Assembly (NCBI GenBank): GCA_002686195.1
Contig: NZAS01000175.1
Coordinates: forward strand, 1 to 27,979
From: Candidatus Pacearchaeota archaeon
GTDB lineage: Archaea; Nanoarchaeota; Nanoarchaeia; Pacearchaeales; GW2011-AR1
Length of the DNA: 27,979 bases
Reading direction: 5' to 3'
The stretch's first letter is position 1; each line of letters opens with the position of its first letter. Made by a program: the position numbers and the translations under genes. Below are positions 1-8,120 of this stretch, piece by piece. The notes below the pieces were generated by a model, which worked only from the letters and a program-made list of their open reading frames with translations, was not told where the DNA came from and did no database searches.

Positions 1-462
1 GTCTATCTTAAAAGCAGGCTCGTTGTCAAGTAAATATTCTAAAACGATCTGTTTTGCTTTTTGTCCTCTCGGCACTTTAATGCCTGCGAGCTTACGTGCT
101 TTCTGCGCCGTCACGTATTCCGGCTTAATCTCAAACACTTCATAAGTAAGCCATGACACAATACCATTAAACTTTTGAAGCTTTGCCATCGTCTGTGCAG
201 AAGATCCGCCAGAGTTAAAAAACGTAAATGGTTGTTCAATATAGATATGCACAATAGGAAACTCTGCATTTCCTATGAATGTGTCTTCGCTGCCACACTG
301 ATAGGCTTCGAAGATATCTAGCAATTTTTCTTTGATAGCAACTGCTTTCGCAAAAATATCTTTTTCTTTTCGCAAATCTACTGAATCATAATATACTATT
401 TGGTTTTCTCCAACAACAGCAAACCCAGTAATGCTGGTGGAAACGTCAATTCCTAATATCAT
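1..462 (-). CDS. RuvC-like Holliday junction resolvase / RNase H-fold nuclease (3' truncated by window edge)
   Basis: The gene reads from 462 to the left edge as 154 codons without a stop, so its C-terminus is missing. The N-terminus MILGIDVSTSITGFAV is the first strand of an RNase H fold with the first catalytic Asp (D6). A second acidic motif, IYIEQP (E76), follows, and a K/R-rich segment lies near residues 119-135. Order and spacing fit RuvC-like resolvases; the final catalytic Asp pair would lie beyond the window. In phages such nucleases resolve branched DNA during replication or packaging. The start is fixed because ILGID must be at the very N-terminus. It is the last visible gene of the minus-strand run, 12 bases after the preceding stop, and has no visible Shine-Dalgarno sequence. 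It is the only nucleic-acid enzyme among structural genes. The RuvC-like fold is fairly secure; the exact substrate is inference. Confidence 0.8.
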   Translation of the reverse strand, partial: MILGIDVSTSITGFAVVGENQIVYYDSVDLRKEKDIFAKAVAIKEKLLDIFEAYQCGSEDTFIGNAEFPIVHIYIEQPFTFFNSGGSSAQTMAKLQKFNGIVSWLTYEVFEIKPEYVTAQKARKLAGIKVPRGQKAKQIVLEYLLDNEPAFKID

Positions 463-468
463 GGTTTT

Positions 469-474
469 ATTATA
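469..474 (-). promoter_or_regulatory. possible -10 box (TATAAT) just upstream of the RuvC-like gene
   Basis: On the minus strand the 12-base gap before the nuclease start contains an exact TATAAT, ending 6 bases before the ATG. About 18 bases further upstream is TTTAAA, a poor -35. A transcript from here would start at or next to the ATG, making the mRNA nearly leaderless, which matches the lack of a ribosome binding site. In AT-rich DNA this can arise by chance. Confidence 0.2.
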
Positions 475-1803
475 CTATATATCTAATCGAATTTTAAAGG
501 TTAAATCTTCATCTTCTTCTTTAAGGATCGGAGTAGATAAAGTGGCAATCCCCATTAAATTTTTACTTTCATCATAAATTCCCACTCGCGAGACATATAC
601 CTGCCTTTTAAAGGAAGAAGAATAATTAGTATAACTCGAACTTCGGACACTTGCAATCACTCTATTAGGATTTTCTTCATAAACCGTAGAAGAAGTAATT
701 CTTAGCTCATCTTGACCATATTGTAAAAAAGTAGGATTATTAGAATAATTTACTTCTCCTCTTTTCGCATGAGCAAACATGGTCATAACTTGTGTGTCTG
801 TGGCGCCTTTAAAAGTTAAATTAAAGGAAGCTGAGTTAAATGCTTCACCGGTGCTGGATTGTGCTATTCCATCTTGGGAGCCGGCGCCGAAATAAATCCA
901 TGCCGGGGAACTAGGACCAGATGAGGTTAGAGGGATTCCTGCTTCATTGAGGGCCCAAGAGCCAGTCAAGGCTATAAATCCTTCTTCGTAAAATACGACA
1001 CCAGCACATTTTCCATCATTAGAAGTATAATCAGAGCCAGATAGTTGAATTAATTCGCCATTATACTTTGAATCTCTCAATTCGCCGGCCAAGGTTCCAC
1101 TAAAATACCATTTTAACGACAGGCTACCTGGCTTTATCCGCGTACCATAAAAAATGGAAGGAATAGAAATTAAATTAATTGCTTGCTGATCCTTAATCCA
1201 TTCATAAGTTGAACCATTCCAAGCTCCCGTAAGATTATATTGATTACTGCGCGCTGCATAATAATTGAATTTGTTTTTAAGAGCCCAATAGTGAGGATAC
1301 ACAGGGGCTCCATATTGAAGCTCTCCGTTATAATCATAATCTTCTATACTTACCACTGCTGGGGGTTCTGCGTCGTCGTAGGTAATATTTTTCATAACCT
1401 CTCGTTGGCCAGCCATCGGAGACATAAATTCTCTTTTAATGGACGAGGACAAGGGATAACTCCCATATAAAATATCCCCAACAGCATCCATCGTCCATTC
1501 GTTTTCCGCACTTACGTCTGGATTACTACTGGAAGCAATCGCGGTTCTAAAGCTGGCTCCCGCACTATCTTTTGTAATATAGGGATAAATAAAGTTATTA
1601 GAACCATTCAATTTATCGATGTTATATTCGTATAAACTAATAAAACCAGGCGGTACATTGCGCACATTAGCGCTTAAAGCTCCCGATTGTTCAGGGGTGT
1701 TATTATAATAGACGACACTGTCATAAATAAAGAACTCACACTGTGGGTGAGTTCTCATTGTATTCAAAATAATATCATTAGGATTGAATTTTTTTAAAGA
1801 CAT
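475..1803 (-). CDS. phage structural protein, paralogue of the 384-aa neighbour (442 aa)
   Basis: This is a predicted virion protein, probably tail-associated. Its C-terminal half is clearly related to the gene just upstream. Both contain a VFY..G...L strand motif (here GVVFYEEGFIALTGS, about residues 267-281), an NYS.NPT motif (N352 here), an L.GIA or L.AVA strand, and a closing basic-hydrophobic tail (FKIRLDI at the end here). The N-terminal 230 residues differ from the paralogue, suggesting a variable N-terminal part on a common C-terminal module. The pattern of beta strands, many Ser/Thr/Asn/Gly and few Cys fits a virion surface protein. The start is one base after the upstream TAA and has no evident Shine-Dalgarno sequence, so translation is probably coupled. 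I recall this C-terminal module from uncultured marine phages. The receptor-binding or decoration role is inference. Confidence 0.75.
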   Translation of the reverse strand: MSLKKFNPNDIILNTMRTHPQCEFFIYDSVVYYNNTPEQSGALSANVRNVPPGFISLYEYNIDKLNGSNNFIYPYITKDSAGASFRTAIASSSNPDVSAENEWTMDAVGDILYGSYPLSSSIKREFMSPMAGQREVMKNITYDDAEPPAVVSIEDYDYNGELQYGAPVYPHYWALKNKFNYYAARSNQYNLTGAWNGSTYEWIKDQQAINLISIPSIFYGTRIKPGSLSLKWYFSGTLAGELRDSKYNGELIQLSGSDYTSNDGKCAGVVFYEEGFIALTGSWALNEAGIPLTSSGPSSPAWIYFGAGSQDGIAQSSTGEAFNSASFNLTFKGATDTQVMTMFAHAKRGEVNYSNNPTFLQYGQDELRITSSTVYEENPNRVIASVRSSSYTNYSSSFKRQVYVSRVGIYDESKNLMGIATLSTPILKEEDEDLTFKIRLDI

Positions 1804-1804
1804 T

Positions 1805-2959
1805 TTAGAAATCTAATCTAACACGTAATGTAACCTCGTTAGTAGGATCTTTCTTTATAGGCTCTGATACCTTTGCCACTGCCATCAGTTCATTGCTCGC
1901 ATTATAAAGTCCAATCGTCGTAATGTATGCCACTGGTGTGTCGGCCGAAGTGTTCTTAACTCTTATCTTGCTTCCCGTAATATATGTAGGATTAGTACTA
2001 TAATTAAACTTATTATGAGGAGCCCTACAGAAATAAATGGTGGAATTGATCTCGGTGGTGTTGTTAAAAGTCACATTAGATAAGCGATGGCGGAGCGCAT
2101 CACAGGATTGGCTGATGCTCGATCCGGTAAATGCACCCGAGATACTCTGTAAAAATCCATCGGAATGTTGTCTGTAAAAGGCACCAGCAGAGGCGCCTAC
2201 TTGTGGCGGCGCTACACTATCGAACACAGAAGATGAAAGAACAACAATTCCGGCTTGATAAAAAACAAGACCAACGCCCGCTTCGGAATCAGCAGTTAAG
2301 CCAGAATAAGTAAAACTACCAGCCTCGCCGTAGCGCCTATATAAGACGCCATATTCTCCGCCGGCAGCAACAGTGCTCGTTCCGCCTGTGTCCGAAGCCG
2401 AAGCATCGGTTAAGACCATTACAGCCCCACTAGTAGAAGTCGTGGCGTCAGCGGGACTCGAAAAAGCCGTACGCCAGGAGCCAGTCGCGCAAGTGAGGGC
2501 CACCGTACCTTTTTTAATCTGATCCTTCGTAATCAATCGAGACATATTGAGGAAAAAACATGATAACATTTGATTATCATCATCGCCAAAATTTAAATCT
2601 CCCTCAAAGATTTCTACCGTGTTAGTAGAACCGGTATATCCTAAAAGAATTTGTGCAAATTCCGTATATAAATTGATCTTTTTAGCGTTTTGTTCGCTAG
2701 TCGATGCGCTAAACGGCGAATCGCTATGGTATCCCATTGAAATATCAAAAATATGATTTGATGATGAACTCAAATAAGGATAGTCATAGACAGATTGAAA
2801 CATTCCATGAGTATAATTTTTAATATTATCCTCACTTGTTTCTTGTCCATATGTACCACTAACAATCGTTCCTGTTAAGGGAATCGATTCGTGAAGCAGA
2901 GTTCGTGTTGTTGTTACATCGGTATTAGTATTTAAACTCTCAAAAGTTTTTACCGGCAT
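1805..2959 (-). CDS. phage structural protein with NYSxNPT-type C-terminal module (384 aa)
   Basis: This is a predicted virion protein. Residues about 230-247 (GVGLVFYQAGIVVLSSSV), the NYSTNPT motif at N319, the following strand ITTIGLYNASNELMAVAK and the closing LRVRLDF match the next gene downstream (442 aa) in order and spacing, so the two are tandem paralogues. The middle (about 150-225) is rich in Ala, Ser, Thr and Gly and more GC-rich than its surroundings. No catalytic motif is visible. The start is supported by a good Shine-Dalgarno sequence (TTGGAG) 7 bases upstream of the ATG in the 21-base gap. Together with the 442-aa protein it may form a heteromeric fibre, collar or decoration layer. 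That it is structural is well supported by context; its exact place in the virion is unknown. Confidence 0.75.
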   Translation of the reverse strand: MPVKTFESLNTNTDVTTTRTLLHESIPLTGTIVSGTYGQETSEDNIKNYTHGMFQSVYDYPYLSSSSNHIFDISMGYHSDSPFSASTSEQNAKKINLYTEFAQILLGYTGSTNTVEIFEGDLNFGDDDNQMLSCFFLNMSRLITKDQIKKGTVALTCATGSWRTAFSSPADATTSTSGAVMVLTDASASDTGGTSTVAAGGEYGVLYRRYGEAGSFTYSGLTADSEAGVGLVFYQAGIVVLSSSVFDSVAPPQVGASAGAFYRQHSDGFLQSISGAFTGSSISQSCDALRHRLSNVTFNNTTEINSTIYFCRAPHNKFNYSTNPTYITGSKIRVKNTSADTPVAYITTIGLYNASNELMAVAKVSEPIKKDPTNEVTLRVRLDF

Positions 2960-2980
2960 TTAATTTCTCCAAATGTTTTA

Positions 2981-3985
2981 TTATGATGCACGTCGAATAA
3001 GTCGTATTCCTTGCGTAAATCTTGCGCCCGTGGTAGTTCCCTCAATAATGACTTCGGTATCAATATAATCATATGTATATCCATCAGGAAACACTGTTTG
3101 GCCAATAGAGCCATATTTAGTAAATTTCGTATCTCGGGTGCCATCTTTGGTGGTATTCAAGCCGACTTGGACAGTGAAATTTACTGCAAAAGCACTTAGA
3201 CGCGGGCCCTTGATAGCGGATACATCTGTCGCCGCGCTGCCACCAGCAGTCACTGCATAAACCGTATCCGCAATTCCTCGGCCGACAGATACACTATAAT
3301 TTTCTAGCCCACTGGCCTTAGAAGTGGCTGTGTTCCTTCTTATTTTCATGTTGACCCTATCGGAGCCGTCGACCGTATTGGTGAATCTAGATTGAGCCGT
3401 GGGGGTCATTGTGCCGCCAATAAATCTCCTATCAACATAGACATTAAAATTAGAATCAATAAGATTATTAGAGGCGCCTAATGATTGACGATTAGTAATA
3501 TCTCCTACTATTTCATCTGTGTTAAACCCAGTCTCCAAAATCATTTTGTAACCAGTTGTTGAATTGCTTTCCAAAAAATACTTTGCATCGCCCAAGGCCG
3601 TGCTCGATCTCATTGCGTTTGCTGTTTCGGAATTCACAGCCAGATACATAATAGCGCCAGTCACGTTTACGGCCTGGTCGGTAGTAACTTGATTTAATAC
3701 TAATTCTGGTAAATAAAGCAAATCGGTTTTAGTATAGGAGGTTAAGCCATAATTGATGCCGATATTTTCATAAGCAAAGGCTTCAAAGATGGGCGTTTGT
3801 AAAATTTCTAGATCGTAATATGGTGAGCCTGACACATGATTTTTATTGTATAGAGCATAATTAATCTCATCATCGCCAAAGGCATATTTTGTAATCTTAA
3901 AATTTCCTTGTGCCATCTTTTTTCGGCCTAAATCCGTTAGAACCGCATCTAAAATAATGTCACCGGAATTATCTAAAAAAGCCAT
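2981..3985 (-). CDS. phage structural protein, LTxLG...YAFGDDE family (334 aa)
   Basis: The N-terminus (residues 1-46) contains LDAVLTDLGRKKMAQG followed by F.ITKYAFGDDEINYALY, a conserved opening I recall from many marine myophage virion proteins. The same pattern begins the 329-aa gene at 11789-12778, so the two share an N-terminal domain. The rest is beta-rich with no enzyme motif; a GTTTGARFTQGIRLIRR strand closes the protein. A Shine-Dalgarno sequence (GAGAGGT) lies 7 bases upstream of the ATG in a 34-base gap. The protein lies between the 871-aa structural protein and the tandem paralogue pair, in the same transcription direction. Structural role is well supported by context and family; whether it is baseplate, tail sheath-associated or fibre-linked cannot be decided from sequence alone. 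Confidence 0.78.
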   Translation of the reverse strand: MAFLDNSGDIILDAVLTDLGRKKMAQGNFKITKYAFGDDEINYALYNKNHVSGSPYYDLEILQTPIFEAFAYENIGINYGLTSYTKTDLLYLPELVLNQVTTDQAVNVTGAIMYLAVNSETANAMRSSTALGDAKYFLESNSTTGYKMILETGFNTDEIVGDITNRQSLGASNNLIDSNFNVYVDRRFIGGTMTPTAQSRFTNTVDGSDRVNMKIRRNTATSKASGLENYSVSVGRGIADTVYAVTAGGSAATDVSAIKGPRLSAFAVNFTVQVGLNTTKDGTRDTKFTKYGSIGQTVFPDGYTYDYIDTEVIIEGTTTGARFTQGIRLIRRAS

Positions 3986-4019
3986 TTATTTACCTCTCTT
4001 TTCATAAATAGTTATAATT

Positions 4020-6635
4020 TTATAATTCAGTAGTTAAATTATAAGTAATATTTAAATCTATCATCTTTCCTGTTTTCTTTGATGTAAGCCGAATTTTAAA
4101 TGTTTTATCAAAAATTGTGTCATCTGTGTCTCCTACTACAACATTTTCGAGTTGAGTATAAGATTCCTCGTCAAAATCTACATCGTCTACATTTAAACTT
4201 ACTTGAGAAAAATTAGGTTTTAACTGGAAGATCTTTTTAAAGGGGACTGCTGGATTCGTCGGAGGGGATTCTTCGAGATCACTTTCGAAAAGAATATTAA
4301 ATATTGAATATAAATAGCCTCCATCATTAATTAATTGAGCTTCATAAATTTCCGATAATTGACCAGGCATGTTTTGCTCATTCATTATACGAAAAATGTA
4401 ATAATATTTTTTGTTAGCCGTGATTTTATCTAAAATTTCAGCCGTAGAGACATTATCGTTGGTATCGGGTTCCAACAAATCGACCGTTTTAATTAACTTA
4501 TTATCAAAATCAGCCAAAGAAGTAGGTAGTTCTTCCGTTCTATAAACTTCCACTGTTCTTTGATAAGAAATACTTTTCAAATCTATATAACTGCTACTCA
4601 AAAAATCATGACCATGTAAGTACTCTTCTTTTAAAGTATCGTCTGTCGAACTGATAGTGGAAGGATACAGTAAGTTGTTTTCATATGCTTCATAATCTGC
4701 GGTGAAGCCTATTCGTTGGGAAGTATCCATCATTTGATAAGGTCCTAGATCTACTCGATTGGCCGGATTATCTAAAATTTTTAAAGTTTTGGCATATATG
4801 GGGATTTCTACTAGCTGAATGCAAGGTTCATAGTTTAAATAAAAATCAGCTAAATATTCATATTCACTTACGACTTGTTCATTGGTAGCAAATTCATTAT
4901 AATCCGACAAATTATCATCCTCACTAAATAATTGAACAGCGGGGACGCCAGTGACAGGATCATAAAATTCCAAACATATAGCTTCGGATTCATCCTCTTC
5001 GCCTGAATTTAAAGTAATTTGTCCGAATTTTCGCGTTAAGCGTAAATCAGAAAAAGAATATTTAGGACCCACCACTAAGACGTAAGCATAAATATTATAC
5101 GTATAATTTTCATTGTACTTAACTTGAGAATCATAAAAGTCTGTTCCCTCCATAAAATCGGCTGTATTAAAGAACCAAAAATTTTGTAGTACATTTTGAG
5201 TTTGGGAATCCCCCCGAGGAGGGCCACCGATTTTTTCAATCCGATAGGCCAATGTTTCACGATATCTACTGTCTAAGCTATACAATTCATCAATAGAATC
5301 AATTCCAAAATTACTACTATTCTTGCCATATTCTATTGTATTATTAATCATTTCAATAACATTTTCTGAATTCATAAATCGATAGGCTCCTATTGTGTCC
5401 ATAGTGGCGAATCTGTTGATGTTTCGGGGCCCCAAAAAGTAACAATTATCCGTCGTAGAATTAAAATTATTGTATATGTAAATTAACATTTTAAAAAAAT
5501 CCATAGATCTATAAGCTACGTTCTCCGTTACTACTCCTTCGGTAATCGTCTCTGTTTCTAACGATTCATCATTAGAAGTGGTCTCAACCGCATATGTAAG
5601 AGTGCTCGGGGACAAATCATCAATTTCTTCATTAAAAACTTCTTTGAGTGTTTTCATAAACTTGGCCGTAAGATCGCTTTCTTCCATGTAGGTCACAAAT
5701 GTGCTATTGGTATGATCGGCCGTCCAATTAAATTTCATATAAAAAGGAATCATACCGATTGATTCATTCATTTGTGAATATGTATCTTCGGCGGTTACAT
5801 CTGTTAAAATATTATTGTCAAATATAATGTTTTCAAACTGTGTCACTATGCCCTGTGATGTCGAAGCAGATAATGGAGTAATAACAACGGATGATGAATA
5901 ATATTGATATATTGACGAATCCGTCATATCATTTGCATATAGATACCCATCTTCCACAGTAAAATATTCCTCCATTTCATTTAAAAGACTCACAGCATTC
6001 CCAAAAGTTTCTTCGAGGGTGACAAAATTATAAATATCCTCACCCAACGACGCGGTGCCCGGGGTGGTGGCCAATTGAAACATCTTCAAGAGATACATGT
6101 TGGGTATTAATTTCTCATCTATGTTCTCAATATAGCTTTGATATTGCGGTAAATAATGCCAATAATCATATGAAATTTGAACTTCGTTAGAAATATCGGT
6201 GTCAGCTTGCAAAATATAGTTTATAACCTCTTTCTCATAAGCAGAATAAGGAAGAGAGTAGTCAAATGAATAATCATTATAAACCGCATCAGAATAAATG
6301 GGTGAGTAGTCAATAGATTCAAAAGTACCACCAAGCAGTACCCTATTCCAGTGATTGTCGTCCTTTACTGTATTGGAATTTCCCACTAATCTTACAGGAA
6401 ATCTTTCATTGTAAACAAGTGTGGTATCTGAAATTGTTTCGCGGAGATCGAGATTTGCAGTTATTTCAGTAATAAAGGAGGTTAATAATTCTGATCCATT
6501 ATAGTCTATTGCTTCTAATTGTTCTCCATAGGAAGAACTCACAAGCTCCCAATAGCCCCCTACCGCAGTACGAAACGTTTCGCGAGAACCTGAGATAAGG
6601 TTTAAATCAATTTTTCTACATTCTTTTGCTGACAT
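4020..6635 (-). CDS. large phage structural protein with possible FN3-like C-terminal domain (871 aa)
   Basis: This long acidic, Tyr/Asn/Asp-rich protein has no catalytic motif that I recognise. A segment near residue 745 (NKKYYYIFRIMNEQNMPGQ followed by an acidic strand and a GGYLY turn) looks like the core strands of a fibronectin type III or Ig-like domain, and the end (FKIRLTSKKTGKMIDLNITYN) is a beta hairpin. The middle contains many alternating Tyr and Ser/Thr residues typical of tail-fibre or baseplate-periphery proteins. It lies between a 193-aa unknown protein and a 334-aa virion protein. The start is 5 bases after the upstream stop and has no clear Shine-Dalgarno sequence, suggesting coupled translation. 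I infer a tail or baseplate accessory protein. The FN3-like call needs a profile search. Confidence 0.65.
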   Translation of the reverse strand: MSAKECRKIDLNLISGSRETFRTAVGGYWELVSSSYGEQLEAIDYNGSELLTSFITEITANLDLRETISDTTLVYNERFPVRLVGNSNTVKDDNHWNRVLLGGTFESIDYSPIYSDAVYNDYSFDYSLPYSAYEKEVINYILQADTDISNEVQISYDYWHYLPQYQSYIENIDEKLIPNMYLLKMFQLATTPGTASLGEDIYNFVTLEETFGNAVSLLNEMEEYFTVEDGYLYANDMTDSSIYQYYSSSVVITPLSASTSQGIVTQFENIIFDNNILTDVTAEDTYSQMNESIGMIPFYMKFNWTADHTNSTFVTYMEESDLTAKFMKTLKEVFNEEIDDLSPSTLTYAVETTSNDESLETETITEGVVTENVAYRSMDFFKMLIYIYNNFNSTTDNCYFLGPRNINRFATMDTIGAYRFMNSENVIEMINNTIEYGKNSSNFGIDSIDELYSLDSRYRETLAYRIEKIGGPPRGDSQTQNVLQNFWFFNTADFMEGTDFYDSQVKYNENYTYNIYAYVLVVGPKYSFSDLRLTRKFGQITLNSGEEDESEAICLEFYDPVTGVPAVQLFSEDDNLSDYNEFATNEQVVSEYEYLADFYLNYEPCIQLVEIPIYAKTLKILDNPANRVDLGPYQMMDTSQRIGFTADYEAYENNLLYPSTISSTDDTLKEEYLHGHDFLSSSYIDLKSISYQRTVEVYRTEELPTSLADFDNKLIKTVDLLEPDTNDNVSTAEILDKITANKKYYYIFRIMNEQNMPGQLSEIYEAQLINDGGYLYSIFNILFESDLEESPPTNPAVPFKKIFQLKPNFSQVSLNVDDVDFDEESYTQLENVVVGDTDDTIFDKTFKIRLTSKKTGKMIDLNITYNLTTEL

Positions 6636-6640
6636 TTTTA

Positions 6641-7222
6641 TTAGTATGTGGTGGTAGTGCCACCCATTGTGGTGGTAGATATCGTTTTAGTGGCTGTTAC
6701 AGATACTCCTTGGCTCGATTCATCTGTTTCAAAAGTTGAAATATCTTCTTCTCTAAATGGTAAATATTTAATTTTCTTAAAATTATATTCAATTTTCATT
6801 GTAGTGGAAGCCACCGCCTCACTCAGTGTACTAACACCCAAGTCTACCAACTCGGTGGTCGATGATTCCGATCCAAATCTTTCTTGAAGTCTGGCCTCTT
6901 CGGCTTCCTCATATTGTACTCTAAAACTATATTCGAGATCTGGATAATCTGAGCTAGGAAGTTCATCCGCGTCATCATCTGGGGCCGCGGCGCTGACGAC
7001 CGCGTCGACTATCTCATTTAAAGCTACCATCAAAGCCTGGTACTCTTCTGAGTAGTCAGCGTTTAGGCTTTCTAGAGCGTCGGCGATGTCGGACGCGCGG
7101 GGCCCCCATGGCGTGTGCTGGACATTATATTTGCCAGTGCCTTCGATGTCGCCGCGCGCGGAAACATCGAGTGGGCCGGCGGGGCGGATCGTCTGACTCA
7201 TCGAGGTTGGTCTTCTTGCCAT
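6641..7222 (-). CDS. unknown small protein with Thr-rich tail (193 aa)
   Basis: I do not recognise this protein. The longer open frame begins at 7303, but that would overlap the upstream gene by 43 bases. The ATG at 7222 is preceded by AAAAGGA with 8-base spacing and gives a protein starting MARRPTSMSQ, so I use it. The first 40 residues are Gly/Pro/Arg-rich and encoded by very GC-rich DNA (7081-7200). Residues about 43-75 look helical, followed by an acidic patch (PDDDADE) and a second probable helix rich in Glu/Ala/Arg. The last 18 residues are almost all Thr, Ser and Gly. The C-terminal half (MKIEYNFKKIKYLPF) is beta-like. It is encoded between a cysteine-bearing unknown protein and the 871-aa structural protein, so a minor virion or assembly role is possible but unproven. 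Confidence 0.6.
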   Translation of the reverse strand: MARRPTSMSQTIRPAGPLDVSARGDIEGTGKYNVQHTPWGPRASDIADALESLNADYSEEYQALMVALNEIVDAVVSAAAPDDDADELPSSDYPDLEYSFRVQYEEAEEARLQERFGSESSTTELVDLGVSTLSEAVASTTMKIEYNFKKIKYLPFREEDISTFETDESSQGVSVTATKTISTTTMGGTTTTY

Positions 7223-7230
7223 TGTTAATG

Positions 7231-7237
7231 TCCTTTT
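7231..7237 (-). promoter_or_regulatory. ribosome binding site deciding the start at 7222
   Basis: On the minus strand AAAAGGA lies 8 bases upstream of the ATG at 7222, in the 38-base gap after the stop of the preceding gene. No comparable site precedes the alternative ATG at 7303. This supports the shorter 193-aa product and removes an otherwise odd 43-base overlap. Confidence 0.7.
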
Positions 7238-7260
7238 AATATAATTAGAGTCTAAGCCAA

Positions 7261-8097
7261 TTATGGCTTCATTCGATCTATTGCGTCTTGGATGGCCTGC
7301 CAATTCTGCACTGAAACAAAAAAGGCTTTCGCCTCATCCTCAGACATCCTACCGCCGAAAAAATCTTCGGCTACTGATGTCACAACACTAAGTATTTCGC
7401 TTACAACCTCCGGAGTCATGTCTTCTACCTTTGATCCTTCTGAACTAATAGTATCAACATATTGTAATATTTTGTCATAGTGGTTGATTGTGCTATCGCT
7501 ATATGCAGCGTCTATATCAATATAATCTGCGGACGCCAGGGGTTCATCCGTAATCACGGGAGAACCTACTGTCTCTGCAGGATAGTACAAGGTATATGTT
7601 ACAAGGTAGCGAAAAAATTTGTCGTAATATATTCCCATATCACCATCTTCCAAATAGCTTGCAAAATTTAAATTTTCTGTTGCTAAAAAAACAGGAGAAT
7701 CATAATAACCACCGGTACGATAGTCCGAATCATTTCGAGTAAATATAGCCGTAATCTCTTCACCCGACGATAGTTCTGCGTCGGAGTCTTCGAGGGCGGC
7801 TTCGACATCGGATACGGAAAGAGTAACTGCATCCGGGTCGATGTCATATGTGATCGAGGTGGCGCGCGAAGGTTCGAGGCCGAACCCTAACCGCGTCGAT
7901 GTGCCGCGGGCGTCATATCCCTCCTCATATTCCGCTTTGGTAACACACTTTCCAGTCTGGGGGCCTGTGGTGGAAAGGCACCACCTATAAGGATGCGAGC
8001 ATGCAGTATTTTGGCCCTCGCCTCCGCGCGCATCTTCACCGGTATTATCACTAGGGTCACAATCGACGCGGTCCTGAAGCTCCATATTTGTGGGCAT
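7261..8097 (-). CDS. unknown protein with four cysteines in its N-terminus (278 aa)
   Basis: I do not recognise this protein. Its N-terminal 51 residues hold four cysteines (C13, C33, C40, C51) with a C.HPYRWC core (C33 to C40), which could bind a metal or form disulfides. The rest has none. The middle is acidic and Tyr-rich (GGYYDSPVF, FFRYLVTYTLYY), and the C-terminal 60 residues look helical (PEVVSEILSVVTSVAEDFFGG then SEDEAKAFFVSVQNW). The ATG at 8097 is preceded by AAAGGAG at suitable spacing, in a 23-base gap. The N-terminal coding sequence is clearly more GC-rich than the typical operon sequence. It lies in a run of three small unknown genes within the virion block. A minor tail component is possible. 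The family is unknown. Confidence 0.6.
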   Translation of the reverse strand: MPTNMELQDRVDCDPSDNTGEDARGGEGQNTACSHPYRWCLSTTGPQTGKCVTKAEYEEGYDARGTSTRLGFGLEPSRATSITYDIDPDAVTLSVSDVEAALEDSDAELSSGEEITAIFTRNDSDYRTGGYYDSPVFLATENLNFASYLEDGDMGIYYDKFFRYLVTYTLYYPAETVGSPVITDEPLASADYIDIDAAYSDSTINHYDKILQYVDTISSEGSKVEDMTPEVVSEILSVVTSVAEDFFGGRMSEDEAKAFFVSVQNWQAIQDAIDRMKP

Positions 8098-8120
8098 AGT
8101 TCTCTCCTTTTATAAATATC

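Noticed and set aside
7223..7303. N-terminal extension of the 193-aa gene from an ATG at 7303
   Set aside because: It has no ribosome binding site, overlaps the upstream gene by 43 bases, and a good site precedes the ATG at 7222.
8111..8118. Exact TATAAATA on the plus strand in a gene gap, the T4 late promoter consensus
   Set aside because: It points against every gene here. The same 8-mer also occurs inside coding sequence (for example at 6029-6036) and is expected by chance in AT-rich DNA.
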